Below, one piece after another: positions 43,281 to 55,798 of a stretch of 64,000 nucleotides of DNA; position 1 is the first letter of the stretch, and each line of letters starts with the position of its first letter. A program made the position numbers and the translations under genes. The notes below the pieces were generated by a model. That model was given only the letters and a program-made list of their open reading frames with translations. It searched no databases and was not told the DNA's origin. The DNA is from Aphelocoma coerulescens (taxonomy: Eukaryota > Chordata > Aves > Passeriformes > Corvidae): NCBI RefSeq assembly GCF_041296385.1, contig NW_027183949.1, forward strand, positions 1,834,501 through 1,898,500, written 5' to 3'.

Positions 43281-45755
43281 ACAAAGGGGCTCTGTGCTCA
43301 GTGGAGTGGAGCCTGAGGACAGTGGAGGAGAGTCCTGGGAGGGCTTGAAGGGTGGTTTCAGAGATGGTGGATCCTTTTGACATAGTAGAGAACAGCCGGC
43401 AAAAGAAAGAATTAATGCAAAGGGCAGGTGGGGAGGTCCAGACTGGACACAAGGAGAAAGGAATTTCTCTCCCAGGGCAGTGCTGTGGTGCCACGTGTCC
43501 CCCAGAAGGAGTCTGGAGCAGCCCAAGGCTTTGCGTGCCAAGGCAGAGCCAGGCAGGCCGCAGAGCCATCAGCAAAGGAAGGGGCCGCTGAGGTGGGGCA
43601 GCCGGGGGGATGAGGACAGCCTGCAGGGACAGAGACACAGGGCACGGACACTGTAGGACAGCCTGGGCCGGAGAGGGCAGAGGGATGTGCAGAAGCTGCA
43701 AGGCCCTGACAGAGGCAACTTCTGCAGCACTTTGGCCAGGGCTGCTGTCCCTGCCCCTGGGGCCAGTTGGGAGACAAGTGACCCTTGCAGCCCTGGGGCC
43801 TCATTGCCTCTTTTTTGCTGCTCAGCAGCATGGCAGGGGCCACCCCATGGTCCTGCCCTTGGCATTGCACATGCCCACATCCCAGTGCCCCGGGAAGAGT
43901 CCCGAGCAATGAGGGAGGGACAGGATCTGCCTTTCCGGCGGCTGGGGCACTGCCTGCAGCCAGCCCGGGCACGGCACAGAGGCACAGAGGGGTTCCATCA
44001 GTTAGGGCTGGGAAGATGCTGACAAGTGACCGGGGGAGAATCATTCCCAGCCCTTGACACAGGAAGCCTCTGGCTGCAGGACAAAGCAGCTGCAGTTCCT
44101 GAAATGATCTCCTCAAGCTGGAACATACCACTGACTGTGGATTCAGGAAGTACATTCTCTGAGTATCCCTGGTGTAGAACATGAGGACATGCTCAGGGCT
44201 TAGGCTCAGTCCAGTAATATTTCCAAGACAAGCCTTTCTATAAAGATGAAATTTCCTGAGAGTGTTTTCCGTTTCCTACTCTTGCGGAATGGGAGGGGGG
44301 GAAGTGATAAAGGAATTCTTCATTTTTAAGAGTCCCTAAGGCATGGGAAGTGTAACTTGAGTGCTCTGCAGGAGTTTCCTAAAGTGCTTTCAAGGCACTC
44401 CTCTGCCCATGGAGAGCACCGGCATCACCTTTGCTGGACCCGCCAGGCTTAGTCTGACCTGTCCTTTCTCCCACCTGCAAACAGAACCTGTCCCCAGCCA
44501 GTGCCCTGCAAACAGGCAGGTTTCTGTAGGGCCAAGGAGAGTGCACAGAGATATGGGGTCTGTGAGTGCTGGCAGGAAGAGATCAGGCACAGGGAAACAT
44601 CTCCAGGAGGAAGATCTTCAGCAAGCAGAGAGAAGATCAGGCAATGAGAGAAAACAAAAGGCAGAAATGTTGTGGCACGGAGAGCTTAGAGACCTCCACA
44701 GGATGCCCTCGAGTGCAGCCCCTCCCTCTGAACAAGCCCCCTCCCCTCCTCTCTCTCTCAGCCAAGCCTCTGCCCTCAGGGCCGGGGCTCCAAGGCGTGA
44801 AGCCCCTCCTGTGCAGGCAGAGCTGCAGCAGAGCTGTGGGGCAGCTCTGCGGTCCCGGGCCCAGTTCCCTCTGCAGAGCACAGGGCCGGGAGCATCTGCC
44901 TGGCACTGGGGGGCTCTGGGAGGGGGCACAGCTGGCTCAGCTGGCTCAGGGTGACGCTGGCCCCAGTGCCCGGCTGTGGGCAATGCAGCCAGGGAAGGAG
45001 CTCCATCTCCCTACATCCAATGCCATCATTAGGACACTTGGCTTTCTTCTTGAGGATTCCCCCTAAGCTCGGAGCTTCCCTCCAGGACGCAAACAGGTCG
45101 TGTAGCATCTTTGTGTTACCTGAAAGCCCCACAGTGAGACACAGAAGTTTGATGATGGACAAAGTGCTGTTGGGTTGGTGCAATGAGCCATGTGTGTATT
45201 TGGCTACCAATGTGGGGCTGAGACCTCGAGAAGGGGGTGGACATTTGATGGGCTGTGGTGGATCGATCTGCTCTCAGCAGTGTTGGGATGGTTTCTAAGG
45301 GAAATATGGGAGGGTGATTATCCTCTGTCTGACAAGGGTGAAAGCCCAGAGGATCTTGGAACAGGACAGAGTGACAGAGCACCTCCCCTCACTCTCCACT
45401 CACCGCCTTGCCTCACAGAACTCGCTCTATTCTCCCCGAGGGCAGCAGCAATGCTGAGTGTTTCTGACATCCAAAACCAGTCAGCCGGGGAGATGAAGAG
45501 GAGCTGTAAAAACCTCTAGAACACTTTAACAGCTTTTGCCATTCCTGTTCTTGGGCCCTGGGAGTGCCCTTGTGTTAGCTGGGGTTTCAAAGTGTAACAC
45601 CAGGACAGGTGGCTGTCCCCCTCCCACTTCTGCACAGCAAGGCTGAATTATAAAACCCCCCGGAGCAATTGCCCTGAAACTCATGTCGCACGCAGCCAGC
45701 ACCAAGCAGGGCTGCGGCTGGAGCTGAAGGAAGATCTGCTAGAAAAACAGAAGGG
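43281..45755. other. No gene recognised (copy 2 equivalent of 13611-16086)
   Basis: Includes the primer-site look-alike at 45201-45218; nothing else was recognised. Confidence 0.5.
45201..45218 (+). mobile_element. Possible decayed ERV primer-binding site (copy 2)
   Basis: Same TGGCTACCAATGTGGGGC string as in copy 1. Confidence 0.35.
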
Positions 45756-46069
45756 TGTTGTCGGTGATGGAACACGGACTTCGCCGGCCGCATGCAAAGC
45801 CAAATTTCCTCGCACGAGTCACATCTTTATATACTGTTCCAAACCCACAGTTCAGCAGCTACAAACTTCAGCTTCTAAGGTTATATGTTTTACATCTCCA
45901 AGGGCTACAGATTACCATCTCCTCGCCCAATCTCCCGTTAACTATCCTACTCTTTGTCTCGCCTCTTGCTCTTTGTCTCGCCTCCTGCCAGACGCGGCCC
46001 CGGCCCGCCCCGTCTCTCGTCTCTCGCAAGGCCCCCCCAGGCCAGCCAAAGCCGTTCTCCGTGGCGACA
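45756..46069 (-). mobile_element. Candidate solo LTR, copy 2
   Basis: 314 bp; three extra C in the GCCCCCCCAG run relative to copy 1. Confidence 0.45.
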
Positions 46070-46207
46070 CTCTGAATCCCCATAAGGTGTCAGTGTGTGA
46101 CAGGAGAAGCATTTGTGGGACATGGCTTTGATTTGGCTGAGAGCCGTTTCCCTTAAGCTGTCACTGACTTTTCTCCATGAACAGGTCCCCATGTCCACAC
46201 ACAGCCA

Positions 46208-46600
46208 ATGTCCAACAGCAGCTCCATCAGCCCCTTTCTCCTGCTGCCATTGGCAGACACGCGGCAGCTGCAGCTCCTGCACTTCAGTCTCTTCCTGGGC
46301 ATCTCCCTGGCTGCCCTCCTGGGCAGCGGCCTCATCATCAGCGCCGGAGCCTGCGGCCAGCACCTGCACAGCCCCATGTTCTTCTTCCTGCTGACCCTTG
46401 CCCTCACCGACCTGGGCTCCATCTGCACCACTGTCCCCAAAGCCATGCACAATTCCATTTTGGGACACCACAACCACCTCCTACGCAGGAGGTGCTGCAC
46501 AGCCCCTTTCTCTTTCTCTTTCTCCTTCTCTCTTTCTCCTTCTCTTTCTCTTTCTCCTTCTCTTTCTCTTTCTCTTTCTCTTTCTCTTTCTCTTTCTCTT

Positions 46601-46633
<33 letters not shown>

Positions 46634-47420
46634 TTCTCTCTTCCTCTTCCTCTTCCTCTTCCTCTTCCTCTTCCTCTTCCTCTTCCTCTTCTCTCTTTCT
46701 CTCTTTCTCTCTTTCTCTCTTTCTCTCTTTCTCTCTTTTTCTCTCTTTCTCTTTCTCTCTCTCTTCCTCTTTTTCATTTCAGCGGAGTTTTCCCTCCTCG
46801 CCGCCGTCGAGTGCTACGACCGCTACGTGTCCATCTGCAAACCCCTGCACTACGGGACCCTCCTGGGCAGCAGAGCTTGTGCTCACATGGCAGCAGCTGC
46901 CTGGGCCAGTGCCTTTCTCAATGCTCTGCTGCACACGGCCACTACATTTTCCCTGCCCCTGTGCCAGGGCAGTGCCCTGGGCCAGTTCTTGGGTGAAATC
47001 CCACAGTTCCTCAAGCTCTCCTGCTCACACTGCCACCTCAGGGAACTCGGGCTTGTTGTGTTTTCCATCTGTTTAACTTTTGGTTCATTTGTGTTCCTTC
47101 TTTTCTCCTATGTGCAGATCTTCAGGGCTGTGCTGAGGATCCCCTCTGAGCAGGGATGGCACAAAACCTTTTGCACGTGCCTCCCTCACCTGGCCATGGT
47201 CTCCCTGTTCCTCAGCACTGGCTTTGTTGCCTGCTTGAAGCCCCCCTCCAGGTCCTCCCCATCCGTGGACCTGGCACTGCCAGTTCTGTACTCGGTGCTG
47301 CCTCCAGCCCTGAAGTCCCTCATCTACAGCCTGAGGAACCAGGAGCTCAAGGATGCCCTGAGGAAAATGATGACTGGATGCTTTCCAGAAGCAAAAACCT
47401 GCCTGTTTTCAGCTCCATAG
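46208..47420 (+). pseudogene. Olfactory receptor, family 14 type, pseudogene (copy 2, no ERV)
   Basis: The uninterrupted counterpart of the copy 1 receptor: ATG at 46208, stop at 47418-47420. Removing the microsatellite leaves about 960 bp, the usual OR length. It shares with copy 1 the extra T before GGGACACC (46458-46461), the TM1 Ser, the loop Gly in FLGEIPQ and KSLIY in TM7, so these defects predate duplication. From 46462 onward the receptor frame is open to the stop, through the pyrimidine tract. It reads CYDRYVSIC (copy 1 VSLC) and EIPQFLKLS (copy 1 EIPHILKLS). An ATG at 46398 inside the shifted frame cannot give a full seven-helix receptor. Confidence 0.88.
46503..46775 (+). repeat. 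CTTTCT/CTTCCT pyrimidine microsatellite in receptor TM3 (copy 2)
   Basis: 273 bp, 24 bp longer than copy 1 (a whole number of codons and of hexamers) and of different make-up: more CTTTCT, fewer CTTCCT units. Confidence 0.95.
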
Positions 47421-49073
47421 GCTAAAGTGTAATCATTAGAGGCCCAGCCTGCCTTCTCAGGTTGTTTTGGTGGTGGTGCTTTGGGGGCTTTTTTTCTTTT
47501 CCTATGTTAATGTTGTACCCAAAAGATTTTGTTATGCATCTTATTCCCTGTTTACAGGCTGAATGGGACTGTTGACAGGGACTGTGTCAATGAGGAGTCT
47601 GCTCTGTGTGTATTCACATGAAAGAAAGGACCCATCAGCAAGGTCTTTGTTCAAGATCCTTTGGTTGAGTCCATCCCTGAAGCTGGAGGGCAGGACCAGT
47701 TTTGCAGGCGTGGGGCAGGCAAGAGTCCCAGCAGAGCAGCACAGCCAGGGAGCAGCAGAGCTTGGTCTTTTCAGAGCTCCTCTCTTATTACTTCCACTCT
47801 CTCCTTTGGAGCTGCTGTGATGGTGTAAGGCCAACAGCTCTGTGTGGGTGGTGCGAGTCCTGCTGCGTGTCACAGGCAGGGACAGGCCATGGGCACTGCT
47901 GGGACACAGCTGGGCTCCGCCACAGCAGTTCCATCAGCAAAGGGCATCTCCTGAAGGCACTGCAGGAAGGCTTTGCTCTCCCTGCACAGTCACTGTCAGG
48001 AAGAGGCCCAAGGAAGAGACTCTAAAGAGGCTGCCTGTATTCCTTGTTCTCCCAGGGCTCAGTGGGATGAGATCAGGGTCCCAGTGTGGCCTTCAAGAGA
48101 CTCAGGTGTGGTTCAGGTTTTGCTTGGTGGTGGCCAGTGCCCACCAGATGGTGAATGGTCTGTGATGAACCTTCCTGGGGCTCTGCAGCTTGTGCCAGGC
48201 CTGATGGCAGGGGAATGTTCTTCTGGAGGGACTTGGGAGCTGCCAGGAGAACGCAGGGGACCTGCAGGGACAGTGTGTGCCAGGGATCAGCCGTGAGTGG
48301 AGCTCCCTGGGCACAGGCCTGTCCAGGGTGGGCTCACCCAGAGATAAAGGACTGAATGTTTCCTGTGAGCCATGAGAGCTCTGCAGCCCCAGGGGACACA
48401 GCAGGTACAGGGAAAGGAGTCTGGGCAGTGACTCGTCTGACCCTCTGGGAACTTGCAGAGGAGGATCCAGGGCAGCCCCAGCCCATGCGCCAGCCCTGGA
48501 ACAAGGCAGGCACCTCGGAGCACCCTCCATGGCCACAGCAGAGCCTGTGTGGGAGGGGGTCCGTGCAGGGAGCACCATCAGCTGCAGAGCTCTGTCTCCC
48601 AGCTTGAGCAGCACAGCCCAGCAGAGGCAGCCCATGGCCCCGGGCAGCACAGCCCCCATGCTCTGCAGAGCAGCACCCCCAGCTCGGGGGCTGTGGGCAG
48701 CAGGGCAGAGGCTACAGCAAGGGCTGCTCAGGCCAGCACAGACGTGTTCCCCTGGGAAAGGCTCTGTGGGGAGCTGGGATGGGCCAGGAGAAGAGCAGCA
48801 GCTCGTGTGTGTGCAGAGGAGCCCTGGCAAGAGGCTGCCCTGTCCCTGGGATAGCAGCAGGAGCAGCCTGAGGAGCCCCAGAGCCAACTCTCTGCTGCTG
48901 TGCTGGGCAGCGGGGCCCTGGGGCTGCAGGACCTGCCCGAGCTGAGGATCTCCTGAGCATTCCAGACACAGAGTCACTGTCCCGCACCTCCAGTGCCTCC
49001 AGTTCCTGCTGCAGGGCCAGACAGGACTGGGCTTCTTTGCAGGGCTGGGGCCGGGGCAGGGAGAGGAAAACAA
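47421..49073. other. No gene recognised (copy 2 equivalent of 24377-26029)
   Basis: Near-identical to copy 1; nothing additional was seen. Confidence 0.5.
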
Positions 49074-49256
49074 TGGACCCTTGATTATAAGACTCCCCTC
49101 CGTGTCACAATGCTCTCCATGGTTCCACGAGGCCTTGCAGTGCCACGCTGGCCCCTTGGTTCCTTTGGGCCCCACGCTGTCACTGTGGTGCCCTTGGTTA
49201 CACGAGGCCCCACGGTGTCACAAGGCACCTTTGGTTCTCCGAGGGCCCTCAGCGTC
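49074..49256. repeat. Inverted monomers of the 37-bp satellite (copy 2)
   Basis: Equivalent of 26030-26212. Confidence 0.8.
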
Positions 49257-50770
49257 TGTTTTGCCAGTGGGCAGGGTCAGCCCCAAAGACACAGACACCA
49301 AGTTCAGGAATAGTGTAAGTTATTAGAATGCAAAACTGCAAAGAATCACAAAAGGAGAAGCCCAGCAAAGCACCCAATCATCACTACCAAAGATTGCGTA
49401 CAGTAATCAAGAAAGAGACAGCACCAGTTACCCTCAGGCCTTGCCATCATCCACATCCTCACATCAGCTGGGGGAAGCTGTCACAGCCAAGGACTGGAGA
49501 GCCATTCCCGCACCCTGGGAGTTCCTGCAGGTGCATCCACCTTTGCGGGCAACGAGGCTTCAACCTCGCTGTGAGAGGGCCCAGCTTTGACAGCGTTGAA
49601 CAAACAAGCCGACATCACTGCTAGTGTGGGAACATCTGGTTTCATTCTCCTGTTTGATTTCTCCCAAAGCCTGGCCAGGGCTCAAGGAGGAACCGAGGGA
49701 GTTTGATCCTAAAGCCCCAAACAAGGCCAGATGGGGCCTCGTCCAGTTTCTAAATACAGAAAGGTCAATCCGTGTTTCACCAATGAACATAGAGCATATT
49801 GCTACTAATGCTTTGTTAATGAGCAGATACAAATAGAACATTTGGTTGGAAGGTTCATCTAGATGTCAACTTTGGCTCAGAGCCTGTTGTTCAGGCCTCA
49901 GTCAGGGCCTGTTGTTCAGGCCTCACTCCTTCAATCAGTCCTTTGACCTAGAGACGAACTGCAACCTTCATAACAATTCTTTTCATCCTACAATCTTAGA
50001 TTTAAGTATTAGAAATTCTTTGTTGACAAGCCAAAATATCATATGGGAAGTGCTTTAAGGGTATCTTTTCACAATCTTCATAGGAACGCTTAACCCAGCC
50101 ATGATTAAAGAGCTGTCCGTGAGTTTGATTCCATTTCCCTTTATACTGGCTGCAATTGAACAGTTTACAGTGTGGGTGCATACAACCTATTCCAGGAGAC
50201 AACATCCATCCACAGACACTTTTTCCTACACATATTCCTCTTTATCCGATTTAGGCAAGAAATGCCTTTTCTATGAAAAGGCAGCGGTCGGGGATCGCCA
50301 CCCTCGGTCTAGAGCTCTGTTTTTATCGTGAACTGTGCTCAAGTTTCTAACCCACCATTTGGGTTGGGCCAGATGGGCCAGCCAAGGCCAGTCATCGAAT
50401 CCTTCTGGACTTGCACGCACCCAGCAATTACTGAGGTTAAATGAGTTCCCTATCTCTGCTCCTGCTGTTAGAAATCTATTTTCCCAACCAGTGCTCCGAT
50501 TACAAGGACAACATTAAATCAACAAGATCAACAATAGTTTCACTGTTAAGTGGTCCCTTTCTGTCTGCAGAAGTCACTCACTCAGTGGCACATCAGTCTT
50601 CACATCGAGCGCCGTGGATCAGAGCACTTTCCAAAGGGACCATTGGGGCAAACAGGGAGATTTGGTCTGGCAGGCTCTGCAAAACAATATCCTGTAACAT
50701 CTCTTTGTTCTCTCACAGAACACTTGGCTGCAGGGACATGTGCCCATCTTTCTCACCCAGGTTTCAGGAT

Positions 50771-51274
50771 TCAAACAGTGTTGTCTTTGCCTACAGCTCT
50801 TACTTCAGCTGGCTCGGGCGGGCCATTTGGCCTCTGGACCCACACTCTGGCTCCATGATTAGGACTGGTGGATCCAAACCCTTTATCTCCATGAACAGTA
50901 GTGATGTGAAGTGGATGTCCTTTTTTCACGGTTGTTTTAAAAACTGGCAATATCAATAACTGTGCTACCCTGCCGTGGGGTTGAATAATCCAGTGTTGTT
51001 CACTATTGTTTAACAGAACTACTTTAATTTCTCCTTGATAATCTGCACCAACCACTCCTCCCACCATATGAACACTTGTCAAGGCCAAGCTTGAGTGGGC
51101 AGTTATCAAACCAAAGTGTCCCGGAGGAACCTGAATTCCTCTGCCGGTACTGATAACTCTCATTTGCTTCTGATTTTTCCTAATTAATTCTAATGCGTAA
51201 AGGTCCAGCCCTGCAGCCTCTGCGATGGCCCTGTCAGGGGCCATCACCCCCGGAACAATTTCCCAGGAAGTCAA
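50771..51274 (-). pseudogene. Retroviral dUTPase relic (copy 2)
   Basis: Same 167-codon frame as copy 1 with three substitutions visible by eye (for example GVMAPD where copy 1 reads GVMVPD). The same catalytic losses are present. Confidence 0.8.
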
Positions 51275-51461
51275 AGTGTCACTGTCCGTGGTTCTATTTG
51301 CAAATTGGGTGCAGCCATGCGCATCCAGGGGGTTTCCATTTCCCCAGTGGGCCCATTGTTAAGGATATGGAGCACATCTGGGAGGTGGGTTTTTCATTGC
51401 GACACATTCCCATCTCCTATATTTTTCAACTGCTCTTTTAACAACCCCTTCATCTGTTCAA

Positions 51462-51713
51462 TCAGTTCTGCAGCTTGTGGATAGTCTGGGATATGAAAAA
51501 CCCAGCAGTCTTACTCACTTTATTTTTCGCAGTAACAGACAAAGCATTCCACGTCCTAGCGTCAGCAAACCCTATAAAAACAGCCACTTTCATCCCTTCC
51601 TCCTTCATCTGTTGTATACAATCTCCCACAGTTTCCCAGCGATGCTGGGGTCCTGGCCAGTCCTTTTCTGTAGCGTATTTAGTCTTATATCCCTGAGCAG
51701 CCAAAGCTAACAA
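51462..51713 (-). pseudogene. Open gag-like fragment of the old ERV (copy 2)
   Basis: Identical reading to copy 1; same positional argument. Confidence 0.35.
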
Positions 51714-52853
51714 ATGGGTATTTGGAGCATTATTTCACAATGTCATTATATACATGTGAAAACATAAACATCGATTTTTATTATATTTTATTATGAACAT
51801 GTAGATCATTATTTTTTGTTATTATTCTCGTTGTTATTATTATTATTTCCTTTGCTCAAACAAATCCAAGCTCAAGATTAAAAACTTCTTCTGTCGCTCC
51901 ATGTGGGAGCGTTTCAACAACAATCGTTCCTTCTGTTGGTGCTGTTTCCGAGATGCTGTTAACAAAATTCACCCTCATCTTCCCAAACCCACAAGTTCTT
52001 TTCCTTTTTCCATATGCAATTTTGGGATGCATTTTAATACATCCAGTGCTTCAGCTTCTTTCAATTGACGTCCTCATTGCTCGCACAGAGCTCCGACCTC
52101 AGCCCACGCCACAGCCAGCAAACCCTAGGGAAGGTCTTCCCATGCGGGAATTTTGGATGGGACCGATTCCTTACACTTACATTTAAAAAGCAGCATTTTG
52201 TTGAGATCCGGCCAGACTATATCAAATTTGTTTTACCAGTGGGCAGGGTCAGCACCAAAGACATAGACACCAACTCAAGGAATCAGCGTCATTTACTGTA
52301 GTTCAAAGCAGCAAAGAATCACAAAAGGAGAAGCTCAGCAATGCACCCAATCATCCCTACCAAAGATTGCCCGTAGTGATTAAGAAAGAGACAGCAGCAG
52401 TTACCCTCAGACTTTACCATCACCCAGAGCCACCCATCAGCTGGGGGAAGCTGTCACAGCCAAGGACTGGAGAGCCATTCCCGGACACTGGGAGTTCCTG
52501 CAGGTGCCTCCACTCACAGGTGAGGCTTCCAACCTCCCTGTGAGAGGGCCCACCTTTGATAGTGTTGAACTAACAAACCGACAGCACTTCTAGCGTGGGA
52601 ACATCTGGTTTCATTCTCCCGTTTGTTTCTCCCAAAGCCTGGCCAGGGCTCAAGGAGGAAGCAAGGGAGTTGACTTGGACCATACAGCCCCAAACAAGGC
52701 CAGATGTCAGATTTCATGGCCTTGTCCAGCTTCCAAATACAGAAAGGTCAATCCATGTTTCACTAATGGGTGGATACATCTATCAGAGCGCTCATGACCG
52801 TGCGCATTTCATGAATGAGCAAGTTCAAAGATAACCTTTGCTTGGAAGCTTCT

Positions 52854-55482
52854 GATGGTGCCCCAAGCCCCAGGACTGGAGGGACCCCTTGGCTGCGGGG
52901 CTGGGAGGGAGGGAGCTGCCCCTTGTTCTCACTCTGCCTCACGCAAAGCTGGGCCGCTCACAAGTGGGGCAGCACAGCAAACAGGCAGCCTGCCAGTCTC
53001 TTCCATCCTCGTCTCTTGAGATTTTTCACCTTTCAGCTTAGGGTCTACAAAGGCAACTGCTTTTGGTCCCGCTGTGTATCCCCACGTACAGCAATGCTGC
53101 TGAATCCGTCTGTAGCACAGCAGCAGGGGAAAGGCCTCAGCCCTTCAGGGTCAGGAGCTGCTGGGCTCTGCCTGAGCAGCTCAGCCAGCAGGAAGGGAGC
53201 TGCTCCACACGGCAACGAGGAGCAAAGCACTGCAGCACCTCCTGCTTGGGCAGAGCCCAAATTCGGTGCGGGAATAAGAGAGTTCTTCTTGTGCCCTGGT
53301 GCATCAGCACTGCAGGTGCTGTGCCCGCAAGGACATGGTTCGAGATCTGCAAAAGAATTCTGCAACTCTTGACTGGGTCAGGATGTCACCAGTGCTAAAC
53401 TCCACTTTAGTCCAAAGCAACCCGTTTACACCTCTGCTGGTGTCTGCTAGATTTTTTCTTCAGGGTATCCAGACAAAAGTAAACAGAGGAGGAGCCTACA
53501 TTTTCATTGTTGAGCAGAAATGTATCTCATTTTGCTGTACAATCCTTTTTTAAGACGTGTTATCTCTTAAAAAAAAAAAAATTAGAAAAAAGAAAAACCA
53601 GAAAAAATATGAAAGAGAAAAAACCAAATGTGTAGTGAAAAATCTTCTGTAACTTTGGATTAAGAGGTAACTGATCTTTTTAAAAAGAGAACAAAGTTAT
53701 TTACTTTGCAAATGTGCTGATGGCATGGATCCATCTCACTGACCTCAGCATCCTTTTTTAAGTATTTTGCGTTTTGCTGTCAATATTAAGTTATTTTAAA
53801 TTGTGGTTGAAGCAATAGGAAATTGAAATATGGATTGTGCATGACCGTGTCTTGAGTGTAAAAATATTGCGGTTTGAAACTTGGACCTAAAGTATTGCAA
53901 ATAAAAGTTATAAATACCAATGGATTGTGTGACAGCAGCTTTTCCTCTAGGATGTGCAGCATCAGAAAGACTTCATCAGTGTGGCTGTGGGTGCTTTTAG
54001 CTTTGTCCTGTGCCACTCTATGATGACATGAAACAGGACTTCACCTGCCACCAGCCCAGGCCACCCTTTGCCACCCCAGCTCCTTGGAGCTTGGACAAGC
54101 AGACACAAAGTCTTTCTGCTGCTTCCCCCTTTTGCACAAATGCACAGAGAGCTGGGATTTTTCCAGGTCTCGTGTCTCCACGATGAATACGGTGAGTTAC
54201 ACAGATGCTTGTCAGCTCCACTTCCTGCCTAGAAATCTTGAAACTGCTTCTAAATGCTGCTCACTTCAGCTCTTGGACACCTACTCCCACAGGGCCGGGA
54301 AAAAAATGCCCCTGACGCCAGCTTACAAGGTGAGTTACCCCAAAGAGGGCTATGTGGGAAATCTCTATCCCTGCCTATCCTTTTAAGAGATCTGTGCCTT
54401 GTATCTAAAGGAAGGAATGTGCAAGCAACGTGACTGACACTTTCGCTCTCCGTGTTCGTTCCGCAGCCACGGGTACAAAGACATTATGGGAACCCTTGTG
54501 CAGCCAGAGCCTTCCGTCCCTGCAGAAGGGAGCGCGGCGGGTGGGGGCGGTTGGCGGGCAGCGAGCCCCGGACAGCGGGCGAGATCCGGCTCCACACCTG
54601 CCAGGCCCTGCTAAGGCTCCATGCCGGCTCCTCTGCAACAGCAAAGACCTTCAGCCGTGTCACTGCCCAGAGGGGCAGTGCTGGCCCGGCCGCACAGCTC
54701 CTTTTCCCCACAAGTTGCAGGAGGTGAGAACGCAACACTTGCAAACACCGACTGCGAGCCACAGCGCCGGCTGCGCACCATGAACCTCAGCTCTGGGACC
54801 ACTGTCTGCCCCAAGCTCCGGGGGATGCAGTGGGAGCCGGGCTGGGCTCTGCCCTGGGGCCATCCTCCAGTGACAGCTGCAAACAGGGAGCATTTAGTTG
54901 CCACCAAGAGCCCAGCCACGCGTGGAGGGGAGCCGGTGCAGGTGCGGCCTGCGCTGTTGCCTGCTGTGCTCTGGGGCTGCTGCTCCCCGCAGAGGGAACT
55001 GCACTGGCGTGCCAGAGGAGACAAAGAAGCTTCAGCTTAAGCCAAACTGAGCTGGGTGGCTGGGCTGGCAGGAGTGGGGAGGGTCAAGGGCATTCACAGA
55101 GCTCATCCTGCTGGAAGGACGAGGAAAAGGGGCAGTGGGAAGCTAACAGTGAGGAGAGCTGAGGCCTGGAGGGCAGCTCTTGAATGACACTCAGGTCTCA
55201 CCGGACCTCTGAGACATTGCTGTTCTTCTGCCAGTGACAGGATGAGTCCCTAAACCTGGGGCTCGCTCCTCCTCGTGGTCAAAGGCATCAAGGAAGGCTA
55301 CAGTGCGACAGAGACTGCCCTGAGCTGGCAACTCACTGGGGGAAAAGAGGGAGCACTTGTGAAGTAAAAGGCAGGCGGGGCAGAGAACTGTTCAGAGAAG
55401 GGCTGAGCTAAAGCTTGAGCAAGCTGAGAAATGCCATTTGGGGTCATCCCAGATTGATTTCATTTCACAAGTTATTGAACAA
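52854..55482. other. No gene recognised (copy 3 equivalent of 152-2783)
   Basis: A few private substitutions and homopolymer changes; nothing additional was seen. Confidence 0.6.
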
Positions 55483-55798
55483 GTTTATTTTGGGGGCGGG
55501 GGGGGTGTCATGTTTTCCCCTGGAGGCGTGCACTCTGCAGGCTTGAGCTGCGTTGCCGAAATGCTCGAGCACGTCTCTGCTGCGGCTCACACCGGTTCTT
55601 CTTTGGCTTCTTCCGGCCTGGTGCTGAGCCGCAGCAGAGCCCTGGCGGAGCCCAGAGCAGCCTCAGCATCCACAGAGCCCGGCTGCAAGGAGAGAAAGCA
55701 GAAACCGCCCGTCACTTGAAGGCTGCTGTCCCCCTTGTCCCAGCCACCCGTGGTGCCCAGGCCGTGCTGGCTGTGCTCAGAGAGGTGCCCGAAGCCGC

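Larger units (their letters stand above)
29655..52702. repeat. Tandem segmental duplication, copy 2 (complete, no ERVL)
   Basis: Direct repeat of copy 1 at an offset of about +29654, falling to about +23044 after the ERVL site. It preserves the empty ERVL target site at 46964-46980, which proves the provirus is an insertion in copy 1 and not part of the ancestral unit. Confidence 0.97.
49257..52853 (-). mobile_element. Old betaretrovirus-like ERV relic, copy 2
   Basis: LTR A 49257-49857, LTR B 52229-52853. Same decayed interior as copy 1, with small indels in the AT-rich leader (51780-51850). LTR B has lost the minus-strand AATAAA of copy 1 (TTTACT in place of TTTATT near 52294). Confidence 0.75.
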
